Origin: Murdochiella vaginalis | GTDB taxonomy: Bacteria > Bacillota > Clostridia > Tissierellales > Peptoniphilaceae | DNA: 64,000 bases | Assembly (NCBI RefSeq): GCF_900119705.1 | Contig: NZ_LT632322.1 | Location: forward strand, 496,001-560,000 | Reading direction: 5' to 3' | Shown: positions 53,543-62,302 of the stretch, one piece after another | How the letters are laid out: every line of letters begins with the position of its first letter | Numbering within the stretch: the stretch's first letter is position 1 | The notes under the pieces: generated by a model | Told to the model about the DNA's origin: nothing | Seen by the model: only the letters and a program-made list of their open reading frames with translations | The model's database searches: none | Position numbers and translations under genes: made by a program

Positions 53543-54352
53543 ATGGCATATAACCACGGACGGGAGGACAGGAAATGGCGTATCTGGAAAGAAGCGGAGG
53601 AAAAGCTGCTGCGTGAGTGCGGCGTTGATGAAGCGACCATTGAGCAGATACGCATTGCGGACAGGGCAGACTTCAATTCCAACAGGCGGTTTTACCGATG
53701 GACGAATGAGCTGGGATGTGAGTATCTCTATATTGTGCCCGACCTTTCCGGACATGGAGAGGCAAAAGACGATCCTTATGTAAGTACAGCTGAGGAAGCA
53801 GCCACGCTTGCCCATTACTTAAAAGAGCATGATCTCTGCACCATAAAACTTGCCTTTGGCGCTTCATTGGGCGGCGGCGTTCTTTTTGAACTGCTCCAAG
53901 ATCAAAGCCTACACTTTCAAAAACTGTTCTTTGAAGGGACCAGCTTTTGTGAACAAGCCGGACTTCTATCAAAAATGCTGGAGCATGTGTTTCTGAGCAA
54001 ACAAAAGAAGGCGCGGCAAGATCCAAAACCGCTGATTGATAAGGTCGCCAAACGCTATGGGATCTATGCGAACATGCTGTTTGATACGCTTGTTACGATG
54101 GACAAGCAGAGTATCAAAAATATTGTTTATGATTGCGGACATATCCGCTTGCCACATTTATCGGAGGATACGAAGCAAGATACCATCTTTTCTTATGGGG
54201 ATAAGAATCTGAATGTCGGACATGCAAGAAGAAGCATCAAGAAACATTATCCCAAGGAAAAATTAAAAATCTGGCAAGGCTATGGACACTGCGAAGAAAT
54301 GACACAAAACACAGTGGCCTATATGGCTTTTGTAAAAGGATGTGTGGATTAA
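53543..54352 (+). CDS. Chimeric ORF: ICE protein start fused in frame to alpha/beta hydrolase C-terminus
   Basis: The first about 50 residues (MAYNHGREDRKWRIWKEAEEK, then DRADFNSNRRFYRW) belong to a conserved ICE protein. After about 53700 the frame becomes the hydrolase, with YLYIVPDLSGHGEAKDD, the nucleophile elbow FGASLGGG and a histidine in GYGHCEE. The first core strands of the hydrolase were left at 49406, so activity is doubtful though the triad serine and histidine remain. The ORF has the ICE ribosome site GGAGG and is followed at 15 bases by its membrane partner. Confidence 0.8.
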   Translation: MAYNHGREDRKWRIWKEAEEKLLRECGVDEATIEQIRIADRADFNSNRRFYRWTNELGCEYLYIVPDLSGHGEAKDDPYVSTAEEAATLAHYLKEHDLCTIKLAFGASLGGGVLFELLQDQSLHFQKLFFEGTSFCEQAGLLSKMLEHVFLSKQKKARQDPKPLIDKVAKRYGIYANMLFDTLVTMDKQSIKNIVYDCGHIRLPHLSEDTKQDTIFSYGDKNLNVGHARRSIKKHYPKEKLKIWQGYGHCEEMTQNTVAYMAFVKGCVD

Positions 54353-54367
54353 GGAGAATATGGGTTT

Positions 54368-54874
54368 ATGGATATCCTTCGAGCAATACTGGATGGGGTA
54401 GCTATCGCTGCTATTTTTAATGGGGCTGTCGCAAGCTTGGCACTGATCAATCCAAGATGGTTTTTGGACTCTTATCCAAAAGCCATTCAAAAGGCAGCTC
54501 CTTTACCCATGACAAAGCAAGAGAAAAAGATAAATCTCATATTCACTATCGGCCTCGTTGGGATATGTTTTGTTTATTCGGTTGCGAGCCTTATGCATTC
54601 CCCAATTATTGGTTTTTGGAACTTGTTTTGGATGAGCTATATTCAGTGGAGCATCTTAAATGCAGGAGATTTTTTGCTGTTAGATTGTCTGTTATTTCAA
54701 GGAAAATATAAGAGCAAAATTGTTATTCCCGGCACAGAGGGCCACAAGGACTATGAATTTAAGAATTGGATGAAGCACTTGGCTCTTGCGGAGCATTTTT
54801 TGTTCGTGCCATTTTTATTGATACCAATCGCAGCTGTCGTTCAGGCGTTCGTTGTTGAATTCTTGGCAAGTTGA
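54368..54874 (+). CDS. Four-helix membrane protein, family copy 1
   Basis: A 168-residue protein with four predicted helices (about 5-27, 55-76, 85-108, 143-165). Marked motifs are NPRWFLDSYPKAIQKAAP after helix 1, FQGKYKSK after helix 3 and PGTEGHKDYEFKNWMKHL before helix 4. Two near relatives occur at 56676 and 58529. Each stands next to an alpha/beta hydrolase gene or remnant. No function is known to me. Confidence 0.8.
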   Translation: MDILRAILDGVAIAAIFNGAVASLALINPRWFLDSYPKAIQKAAPLPMTKQEKKINLIFTIGLVGICFVYSVASLMHSPIIGFWNLFWMSYIQWSILNAGDFLLLDCLLFQGKYKSKIVIPGTEGHKDYEFKNWMKHLALAEHFLFVPFLLIPIAAVVQAFVVEFLAS

Positions 54875-54890
54875 TGAGCAATCTGAACAT

Positions 54891-54950
54891 TTTAACGATT
54901 CCCGATACTTTTTAACGATTACTGACACTTTTTAACGATTGCTCTCCGAG
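54891..54950 (+). repeat. Three tandem TTTAACGATT motifs at exact 20-base spacing
   Basis: TTTAACGATT starts at 54891, 54911 and 54931, with related spacers (CCCGATACTT, ACTGACACTT). Multiple terminal repeats of this sort occur at ends of IS21-type insertion sequences. No IS gene follows, so it may be a solo end. Confidence 0.7.
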
Positions 54951-55132
54951 GGGTACGAAAATCGGAAACAGGTATGATGGAAAGAGATATATAAAAGCAA
55001 AAACTCATACAAAAACTGCCACGAAAAGCATCAAAGGAAGCTCCGCAGAAAGGCGAAAATCCCTGTAAATCAAGGGATTTCGAGGTTAAACACATGACTT
55101 ACGCACCAGCGTTAAATTGTATCAAATACAGT

Positions 55133-55624
55133 GTCGGAATAGAACTTGCTTGCGGCTCAGGATAATTTTCGTTTAGTCTTTCAAAGCATACTGAAAGCTG
55201 GATTGGCACAGATTTCTCTGAAAAAATGATTCTTGAAGCGAGGAAGCGTGGAGAAGCCAAAAACCTTATATTTGAAATAGCTGACGCAACATCACTATCC
55301 TTTGCTTATGAAAAATTTGATTGTGTGCTAATCGCAAATGCACTTCATATTATGCCTAAGCCAGATGAGGCAATGAAAGAAATATATAGGGTTTTAAAAC
55401 CTAATGGGATTTTGTTTGCTTCTACCTTTCTATGGAAAGAAGGAAAACAAAGAAAAATTATAAAGAGTTTGATGTCTATTTCAGGATTTAAGATTTATCA
55501 AGAATGGAATAAAAATCAATTTGAAGATTTTATTGAGGAATATGGGTTTTCAGTAGTTGAAATGAAATTGGTATATGGAGGTCTTGCACCGATCGGTGTA
55601 ATGATTGCTCAAAAAGCATCTTAA
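55133..55624 (+). pseudogene. SAM-dependent methyltransferase, in-frame stop and missing start
   Basis: The frame starts within motif I (GIELACGSG), is stopped by TAA at 55163, then continues FSFSLSKHTESWIGTDFSEKMILEARKRGEAKN, IADATSLSF, LIANALHIM and on to a normal C-terminus at 55624. It is a relative of the intact gene at 48738. From 55226 a shorter ORF of 132 residues is open but lacks the SAM-binding core. Confidence 0.8.
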
Positions 55625-55714
55625 CAGATTTTGCTTTTGCGTTTAAACTATCAAGATTATAAGAAATCTAGAAATTTCTTCTATTCCGTAAAAAAAAATC
55701 AATATAAAAGGGAT

Positions 55715-56130
55715 TATAATTTGAATATAAGTTTGGGCAATGATGAACAAGTTGAAGCCCTAACTTTGATGGTGCGAGAGCCGCAAAGCGGCTCGAAGCA
55801 GCATCAAAAGTAGGTCAGCAGACATTTGCACCAAATCAAAGATTTGGGCAAATGGTTGCATCAGACCTATATTGATTCGCTTTCGCTCATCATGTTAGGT
55901 CTTGATCATGCCAAGGCGGCCCGCGAAGGCAAGCGAAGCGCAGGCTGAGCGGTAAGCCGCCAACGGCGGAGAGTGTCGTATTGATGTCAAAGGCTGATTA
56001 GGTGGGTGCAAGTTTGCTCTTGTGTAGCAAGGCTTAGCAAGGGCTATCGTTAAAAGGTGCACCCAGGCGGTAAATGCTAATTTAGCGGCCTAGTCTTCGA
56101 TTATCGCTTGCCCGTTCATGGGCATAGGTA
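55715..56130 (+). ncRNA. Candidate ornate structured noncoding RNA
   Basis: A -10-like TATAAT at 55715 precedes a string of strong helices: TTTGATG/CATCAAA (55765-55771 with 55802-55808) enclosing GAGCCGC-AAA-GCGGCTC; TAGGTC/GACCTA, ATTTGC/GCAAAT and CCAAATC-AAA-GATTTGG nested in 55811-55869; GGCGGC-CCGC/GCGG-GCCGCC at 55915-55961; TGGGTGCA/TGCACCCA at 56003-56065; AGGC/GCCT around TAAAT/ATTTA at 56065-56091; GCCC/GGGC at 56110-56123. Loops on this strand are AAA. No coding frame is supported. Identity unknown; ornate large RNA families of phages and Bacillota would be the first comparison. Confidence 0.55.
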
Positions 56131-56234
56131 AAAGCCAATCACGCAGAGATCCAAAGTTCTATTATCTGGGATTAATATTTTCACGCCTTTTAAATCATCA
56201 TTATTAACCGCTTCTTGCGTAGCACTATGATCAT

Positions 56235-56441
56235 AAGACTGTTTCCTGTATCTATGGCTGCTCAATGGGAGGGGCAATCGTTGCTCGTTTTCTTGCAGAA
56301 AAGCGGGTAAAGGTCAGCAGTGCGATCATAGATGGGGGAATCACCCCGTATCAGCTTCCTTATGGCGAACCTTCGATTCCTGCAATAATTATAAAATGCC
56401 GGAAAAGATCTGGACAGACTGTGAAAATGCTGTATTTTTGA
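56235..56441 (+). pseudogene. Alpha/beta hydrolase remnant
   Basis: The frame encodes CIYGCSMGGAIVARFLAEKRVKVSSAIIDGGITPYQLPY, with the nucleophile elbow G-C-S-M-G, and then decays to a stop at 56439. Start and catalytic acid and histidine regions are missing. It stands upstream of the second four-helix protein, as hydrolase genes do elsewhere in the cluster. Confidence 0.65.
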
Positions 56442-56675
56442 AAATGGAGAGGTGAAATAACGTCCAGGTTATCACTAAGATATAGTATATTAAAACTGAT
56501 TCTTAAGCTAATAGGATTTAAAAAATATTTAAATGCAAGTGAGCAGGAGATGAAAAACTATTCAGGAATATATGCTTTATCTTGAAAAGGGAGAGTATCA
56601 CGGATTATAAGAGGTTTATCTTTCCTATGGAAGTATACGGCGACAAAGAATAGAATTTACTAAGGAGATAGTTTT

Positions 56676-57176
56676 ATGGATTATATACGAGCGATTCTGG
56701 ACGGGATTGCAATAGCCGCAATCTTTAACGGTGCAGTGGCAGTCTTGGTACTTATTAATCCGAGATATTTTTTTGATTCTTATCCAAAGGCAATTCAGAA
56801 AGCTGCACCTGAACAGATGACAAAAAAAGAGAAAAATATAAATTTCATTATAACAATTGTAATTTGCGGGATTTGTTTCATATATTCCATAGCAAGTCTT
56901 ATACATTCAGGCATTTCGGGCTTTTGGAATCTTTTTTGGATGGGGTATATTCAGTGGAGCATATTAAACTTAGGAGATTTCTTTTTGTTGGATTGTCTGT
57001 TGTTCCAAGGGAAATATAAGGATAAAATCGTCATTCAGGGGACAGAGGGACATCCGGATTATGAATTCAGTAATTGGATGAAGCATTTGGCAATCAAGGA
57101 ACATTTTGTAGTTACTCCGTTTTTGATCATATCGTTTGTAGCGGCGGTTCAGGCTTTGATTGTTGGAATATTATGA
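56676..57176 (+). CDS. Four-helix membrane protein, family copy 2
   Basis: A 166-residue protein very similar to the one at 54368: DYIRAILDGIAIAAIFNGAV, INPRYFFDSYPKAIQKAAP, LLDCLLFQGKYKDK and GTEGHPDYEFSNWMKHL. Four helices are predicted. Start after AAGGAGATAG. Its hydrolase partner upstream is a fragment. Confidence 0.82.
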   Translation: MDYIRAILDGIAIAAIFNGAVAVLVLINPRYFFDSYPKAIQKAAPEQMTKKEKNINFIITIVICGICFIYSIASLIHSGISGFWNLFWMGYIQWSILNLGDFFLLDCLLFQGKYKDKIVIQGTEGHPDYEFSNWMKHLAIKEHFVVTPFLIISFVAAVQALIVGIL

Positions 57177-57271
57177 AGATGAATTTTCGGGCCATTTATC
57201 TAAATGGATAGTGAGCTTTTGTTTGGATACGTAAAAATACATCGAAATTTAGGAAGAAACATAAAGGGACC

Positions 57272-58147
57272 GTGAAGATGAGAGTATTGATTTATGGTGC
57301 AGGAGTGATAGGAAGTCTTTATGCGGCTTTGATTTCCGAAGCGGGAGCAGATGTATCCGTATATGCTCGTGGAAATCGTTTGAAAGAATTACAGACGTAT
57401 GGGCTAAGGTATAAAAAAAATAATGAGATTCGGACTGCCAAAGTATCCGTTTTATCTCTACTGCTGCCGTTAGACAGTTATGATTTTATATTGCTTGCGG
57501 TAAGAGAAAATCAGTTACATATTGCTTTGGCGGAACTGAAAGCTAATATAAGTCCTGTCATTGTAACTATGGTAAATTCTTTAGAAACGTATGATACATG
57601 GGAAAAGATTTGTGGAAAAGGACGTATCCTCCCTGCTTTCCCGGGTGCCGGCGGCGGCTTTGACGGAGATATTTTGGATGCAGCCCTTACGCCTCGCTTT
57701 ATTCAGCCAACTACAATCGGCATGTCAGGTGGTCGTGAAAAAGAACTGTTCGATTTGTTCCGATCAGCAATGATTCCATGCCAAGTTGTAAAAGACATGC
57801 ATTCATGGCAGATTTGTCATCTTGCAATGGTCGTGCCGATTGCAGATGCTTATTATCATTCAGATGATCCTGAGCATGCCGGAAACGATCGTGTATTAAT
57901 GAATAAAACAGCGAAGCAAATCAGAAGAAATCTTTTTAATGTTAAAACAAAAGGAATTAAACCTGTTCCGATAAAAATGAAGTTTTTACAAATTCTTCCA
58001 TGCTCCATTATGGGGTTTATTCTTGGGATTATTTTTCGAAGCCGTTTTGGAGAAAAGTTTATGTACCGACATTCAATAAAGGCTCCGGATGAAATGAGGC
58101 GGTTGCATGAGCAATTTTATAACTATATAGGTATTTATGACGTATGA
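57272..58147 (+). CDS. Ketopantoate reductase family (PanE/ApbA-like) oxidoreductase
   Basis: The 291-residue protein has an N-terminal Rossmann motif GAGVIGSLYAALISEAG, VYARGNRL (NADPH-type loop) and NSLETYDTWEKICG. The C-terminal part is less like PanE, so the substrate may not be ketopantoate. The GTG at 57272 and the ATG at 57278 are both close to AAAGGG; the ATG is as likely. It stands alone between two membrane-protein modules. Confidence 0.82.
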   Translation: MKMRVLIYGAGVIGSLYAALISEAGADVSVYARGNRLKELQTYGLRYKKNNEIRTAKVSVLSLLLPLDSYDFILLAVRENQLHIALAELKANISPVIVTMVNSLETYDTWEKICGKGRILPAFPGAGGGFDGDILDAALTPRFIQPTTIGMSGGREKELFDLFRSAMIPCQVVKDMHSWQICHLAMVVPIADAYYHSDDPEHAGNDRVLMNKTAKQIRRNLFNVKTKGIKPVPIKMKFLQILPCSIMGFILGIIFRSRFGEKFMYRHSIKAPDEMRRLHEQFYNYIGIYDV

Positions 58148-58289
58148 ACCGATAAGTGTTTGTAGTTTTTTTATGCTTTTCTAAAAGCATACTGGATGTT
58201 TTTTTCTCAAGCATTCTTCCCTTTGCCAACTTCCATCGTGCAACGAGCGTGCAGACCAAGTTCTTGATGTAGTGTTATCATCAGGGTAG

Positions 58290-58411
58290 TCTTGACACAT
58301 GTGGAGACGATTGTGCTTCTGTCCAAACTAGATTCCAATAAGTACATAAAAGTAAAAATAGATATGGATGAACTAGATGTAACAGTATCTGCCGCAAGGC
58401 TTTCATGCTGA
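58290..58411 (+). pseudogene. RlmD-type methyltransferase tail fragment
   Basis: The frame reads THVETIVLLSKLDSNKYIKVKIDMDELDVT, the same tail as at 7422 (HVETVALLSKLDVDKH), then decays. It directly abuts a recombinase fragment on the other strand. Confidence 0.65.
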
Positions 58412-58520
58412 GCCAGGGAAGCCATAATGGACAAGAGTAGCTCCCATTCTGGATTCCTTTGAATGTACTCGATACAGTTGTGAATCCAGCGCTTAAAGGC
58501 ATCACCGTACACCCGACGGA
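58412..58520 (-). pseudogene. Serine recombinase fragment
   Basis: The minus strand reads PEWELLLSIMASLAQHES, matching the conserved LLLTIMASLAQ-ES helix of large serine recombinases. Only a few dozen residues remain, with a stop upstream at the former N-terminal side. Confidence 0.55.
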
Positions 58521-58528
58521 TCTATTCT

Positions 58529-59041
58529 TCAAAGGACAACTCTTACCAGCATAATAATCCCGGCTTGTACCGCGCTATATATCGGAACCAGGATGAATGG
58601 CCACAGCAGAAAATGCTCTAAGAGTCCAAGATGCTTCATCCAGTTTCCAGATTCATAATCCGGATGGCCTTCTGTCCCCGGTATGACAATACAGCCTTTA
58701 TATTTCCCCTGAAATAACAGGCAGTCCAGAAGAAAAAAGTCTCCGAAATTTACAATATTCCAATTGATATATCCAGTCCAGAATAAGGGCCAGAATCCGG
58801 TGATGCCTGTGTGCATATTACTGATGATTTCATATGCCGCGCAGATGCCCATAACCACGATAGTGAATATGAAATTAACGTGCTTCTCCTCTTTGGTCAT
58901 TTGCTTTGGTGCGGCTTTCTGTATCGCTTTCGGGTAAGAATCGAAGAAATATCTTGGATTGATCAAAACTACAGTTGCCGCAGCTCCGTTAAATATTCCG
59001 GCCATTGCTATTCCATCAAGTATTGCTCGAAATATATCCAT
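58529..59041 (-). CDS. Four-helix membrane protein, family copy 3
   Basis: A 170-residue protein of the same family: DIFRAILDGIAMAGIFNGAA, INPRYFFDSYPKAIQKAAP, FQGKYKGC and PGTEGHPDYESGNWMKHL. Start after TAGGAGGATACAAC. It is the last gene of a three-gene minus-strand operon with a small membrane protein and an intact alpha/beta hydrolase. Confidence 0.84.
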   Translation of the reverse strand: MDIFRAILDGIAMAGIFNGAAATVVLINPRYFFDSYPKAIQKAAPKQMTKEEKHVNFIFTIVVMGICAAYEIISNMHTGITGFWPLFWTGYINWNIVNFGDFFLLDCLLFQGKYKGCIVIPGTEGHPDYESGNWMKHLGLLEHFLLWPFILVPIYSAVQAGIIMLVRVVL

Positions 59042-59052
59042 GTTGTATCCTC

Positions 59053-59337
59053 CTATTGAATAATCTGCAATATCCCCGAAACAAGCAGGGCTGACACAGC
59101 AAAAACAGGAATAGTTCTCAGAAAAGCCTTCACATGTTTCTTTGCACCAAGATAAATTTTCCCGCCATTAATGCCTTGAAACTGTCTGGGCTTGCTGTGT
59201 TGCCACCAGCACAGGTCGATAATGAGCAGATCAAAAGCGTTCAGGCCTGCTCCGAACGCATCCACAAGGCAATCTCCAATCATGAAGATGACATTTGCGA
59301 TGACGTCGCAAGGCATGGCTGTTTTTTCTTTCTTCAT
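59053..59337 (-). CDS. Small membrane protein between hydrolase and four-helix protein
   Basis: A 94-residue protein with two or three hydrophobic segments (AFDLLIIDLCWWQH, IPVFAVSALLVSGILQ). It resembles the C-terminal half of the four-helix family, having the D-x4-D helix and then a helix at the end, so it may be a shortened paralogue. I chose the ATG at 59337 after GAGGTGAGG. Confidence 0.65.
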   Translation of the reverse strand: MKKEKTAMPCDVIANVIFMIGDCLVDAFGAGLNAFDLLIIDLCWWQHSKPRQFQGINGGKIYLGAKKHVKAFLRTIPVFAVSALLVSGILQIIQ

Positions 59338-59361
59338 TGAATACCTCACCTCGCATTGTAT

Positions 59362-60111
59362 TTATGCACGAATATAGTCCTCGATGTCATGGCAATAACC
59401 TTCTTGATCTTTCGTCATCCTCTCACAATGCCCGTAGCCTCCCCACACTTTCATTCCTGCATGAGGATATGTCTTCCGGAGCATTCTCCTTGCCTTCTTG
59501 TAGTCGAAATCCTTATCACCATAGGCAAACAGACAATTCTTCTGAAGCGTATCGGATAATGGCGGCAGTTCCACAAATGCACAGTCGTGAATGATATTCC
59601 TTATGCTTTCCTCGCTCATGGCGATAAAATGCTTTGCCAGAAGCGGAGCGGCTTCCGTTCCAAACATTGAAGACATCCTCTTAACACTGAGCGCCGGATC
59701 TGCCACGGCCTTTTTATGTTTTTTCAGAAATACGAATCTGAGGATCCGTTCCAGAAGTTTCGCGTTAGTGTAAAAGCTCGTTCCCTCAAAGAACACATGC
59801 TCAAACTGAATATCGTCATACTTGAGAAGCTGCAGAAGAATCACGCCTCCCAGGGAGGCTCCAAAGCCAAGCTTAAGCTTCATAATCTGATTTTTGACCA
59901 GATAATCATGAATTTGCCTTGCCTCGTCAAAAGCACTTTTGTAGGTGTCTTTAATTGCATCACCATGTGCGGAAAGATCCGGTACGAAGTAGCGGTATCC
60001 ATTCCCGACAATGTCGGCAATGTACGTTTTCATTCCATTTGCTGAGGAAAGCATCGGGTGGATCAGCAGAATGACGTCTTTCTTTTCGCTGTTCCAATCA
60101 TGCATAATCAT
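59362..60111 (-). CDS. Alpha/beta hydrolase, intact member of the cluster
   Basis: The 249-residue protein has LLIHPM near the N-terminus (oxyanion side), VPDLSAHGD, the nucleophile elbow FGASLGG and a histidine in GYGHCERM. It lacks a signal peptide. It is the full-length relative of the split gene at 49406/53543. ATG at 60111 follows GAGGTG. A palindrome at 60133-60148 lies between -10 box and start. The substrate is unknown. Confidence 0.85.
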   Translation of the reverse strand: MIMHDWNSEKKDVILLIHPMLSSANGMKTYIADIVGNGYRYFVPDLSAHGDAIKDTYKSAFDEARQIHDYLVKNQIMKLKLGFGASLGGVILLQLLKYDDIQFEHVFFEGTSFYTNAKLLERILRFVFLKKHKKAVADPALSVKRMSSMFGTEAAPLLAKHFIAMSEESIRNIIHDCAFVELPPLSDTLQKNCLFAYGDKDFDYKKARRMLRKTYPHAGMKVWGGYGHCERMTKDQEGYCHDIEDYIRA

Positions 60112-60132
60112 ATTCAATCACCTCAAATTTTA

Positions 60133-60148
60133 GTTAGTCATGTCTAAC
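60133..60148 (-). promoter_or_regulatory. Palindromic operator with promoter of the hydrolase operon
   Basis: GTTAGTCATGTCTAAC is a 16-base dyad (GTTAG-n-CATG-n-CTAAC). A TATAAT box on the minus strand is at 60166-60161. The dyad overlaps the likely transcription start and suits a repressor such as a TetR protein. Confidence 0.6.
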
Positions 60149-60273
60149 ATGTAGTATTGTATTATAACACGCTTTACAGGCTGACGACGATGCGATCATA
60201 AGATGAGTTAAAATAATCTATAGATAATATCGTCACGAGGTAGAGGGATATTAGTAATGATTCCGGAAAACTC

Positions 60274-60405
60274 GACCAGTTTCCAAGTACGAGTCTAAGC
60301 CTTGAACAATTTCCTCGTACAAGATAAGGTCTCAAGGGAGGTGTGGACATCAATCGGCTCATCTCAATCCATGTGGAGACGGTGGTATTGATGTCACGGG
60401 AAGGG
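60274..60405 (+). repeat. Direct repeat copy 1 with an RlmD-tail fragment
   Basis: It shares long stretches with 62303-62437, for example TCAAGGGAGGTGT-GACATCAAT and CATCTCAATCCA. It encodes GVDINRLISIHVETVVLMS, then a stop. It is followed by ATAGATGTTTTT units also seen after the second copy. Confidence 0.75.
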
Positions 60406-60766
60406 TGAAAAGCGTTAAAATCAATGGGTTTGGGAGATTTCGATAATTTGAAAAAAGTTAGCAAGAAAATTTGCACAAACCCGGATTTGGACTCAGCGGG
60501 GGATAGTTGAGTGGACTGGTTAGATATTTGAGTTTGTGCCATAGATGTTTTTGCCGATAGAGTTCGTGGGATAGATGTTTTTTGCTCCTTGAGCGCACAG
60601 GATAGATGTATTTTTTGGGGGGGGGGAGTGTGGCAGTGGGATGGGTTTTTAGCGATTAATGGGAAATGAGAACCATAGCAGCGCATCGTATTGAAAAAGA
60701 CTCTACTCAATAAACCAGTGTATGACTATGGGTATCAATTAGTCGATTGAAGGAAGGCGGGAAGAT
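60406..60766 (+). other. Noncoding stretch with repeated ATAGATGTTTTTTG and a G10 tract
   Basis: TAGATGT(A)TTTTTG occurs near 60544, 60571 and 60603, and the last is followed by ten G residues. The 178-codon frame on the minus strand is rich in Ser, Pro and Thr without any motif. I see no gene. Confidence 0.55.
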
Positions 60767-62293
60767 ATGAGACAATCAATTTATGAGCAGATTCACTCTG
60801 CAGTAAACAAGAATGGACAACTTGATTCCGATTTTAGCCTTCCAAGTGAAGATACTAACGGGGATATAACCTTTGCACCTGGTGCTTGGGATGGCATGTT
60901 AAGATATCACCTTTCTACGAATGAGCAGGATATGAAGGAAGAACTTCAACATTGGGCCTGCATTATTGAAATGGCCTCGCAAAGGCAAGTAGGCCAGGCC
61001 ATTTTTGAAGCGGAAAAATATGGCTTAAATCATAGCATTTATCCACTTTCAGATGACATTGTCCGGTATCTTATGGACCATGAAAATGACCTAAATTTAG
61101 GCGAAATTATCTATTTTGGGATCCAATTGTTGCTCAAGGCAAATGAAAAAGAAGCCGTCAAGCTGGGCTTCTTGCTCCTAGAGCTATTTGAACTGGAAGA
61201 TTTGGAGCTTTATAAGCCTATTATCCGTACGTTGGCTTTATATGATGAGTTTACTTTTTATGCCGGTTTTCATATGCAAAACTGGCGAAATGGGAATCAA
61301 GAGATTTTTGATGCGGCAAAAAAAGTAACCGGGTGGGGTAGGATACACTTAGTCGACAAGTTAAAACCGGAAACGGAAGAGATAAAACTTTGGCTACTGA
61401 CAGAAGGCATCAACAATGACGTCATGCCGGATTACTCCGCATTGACAATTTATCAAAAGGCAGATCTTATTGATCATTTAAAAGCTCCTATCGACCATGA
61501 CCTATATTGTGGCATATCCAATGTTATTTCAGCACTGCTTTCAGAAGAACCGGTAATGGGGATTTCCGCTATTGAAGAAAAGGAGGAGTTACTTGGAACT
61601 TTCCTTCAAGTTGCTAGAAGCAGGAAGGATCTACGTACGGAAGATTATTCTGCGATTTTAGATGTTATCGACTATGTATCGGATAAGGAATCTCTTCTCC
61701 ATTTAAAAAAAGAGGGGGACGAACTAATCAATGATTCGGTTAAGAAAAAGATCTTGCAAGAGACAAAAAAAGGGAATTCCTTTGGATTAGCCATTCGGCT
61801 TGATTTACCCTACGAAGCAGATGCGTTTCGCTTTGTACAAAAGGATTTCCAAAAATATGATTGGCTAGCAGGGAATCTCATCAAGAAAGGATATCATTTA
61901 GAAGAATTACTGGATTTTCTTGAAGAAAACATTAATCTTTCTCAATATATATGTGCTCCCGACAAAGATTCAATGGAATACCAGAGAAAGCTAGTCCCTG
62001 ATATTTTCGACTTTATTCTTCAGTCAATACGTCATCATGTTGGCTTTGGGCTGCAATTTATTCGCACAGGTATATGCTCGTGGAACAGACGGCTGCAAAA
62101 TGGTGCAATAAAAGTTATGCAATGTTGGATAGAGGATACCGGTCTTTCGTTGAAAGAGATATCACCTGAACTCTAGGAATTTTTAGAGAACGCTATCTCT
62201 GTCCTTATTTGCGATGATGAGGTTATCGATCAACTGATTGCAATACGGGACAACACTTATTCAACAATGCAGAATAGGGATATTGATTCTTAA
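60767..62293 (+). pseudogene. Conserved hypothetical protein with late in-frame stop
   Basis: The first frame encodes 469 helical residues (SIYEQIHSAVNKNGQLDSDFSLP, ITFAPGAWDGMLRYH) to a TAG at 62174. The same frame continues for 38 codons (EFLENAISVLICDDEVIDQLIAIRD) to a TAA at 62291, so the original protein had about 508 residues. The family is widespread in clostridia and, as I remember, is often labelled limonene hydroxylase without basis. The loss of 38 residues may or may not inactivate it. It is enclosed by direct repeats. Confidence 0.65.
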
Positions 62294-62302
62294 GGAAAAA
62301 GC

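Larger units (their letters stand above)
49516..53700 (+). mobile_element. tet(O)-carrying element inserted in a hydrolase gene
   Basis: Both halves of one hydrolase frame flank this segment, which holds TnpV, the tet(O) leader region, tet(O), a KTR gene and a sigma-like gene. It contains no recombinase, so it is a fragment of a larger ICE. The short match GGACG occurs at both junctions (49512 and about 53700), but the exact ends are uncertain by a few bases. Confidence 0.75.

Noticed and set aside
55631-55813. 60-codon open frame before the candidate RNA
   Set aside because: It covers the promoter-like TATAAT and the first long hairpin, and the translated sequence is low-complexity Lys/Asn/Tyr without motif.
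60174-60710. 178-codon open frame on the minus strand
   Set aside because: It spans repeats, a G10 tract and RlmD-tail fragments of the other strand, has Ser/Pro/Thr-rich composition and no ribosome site or family motif.
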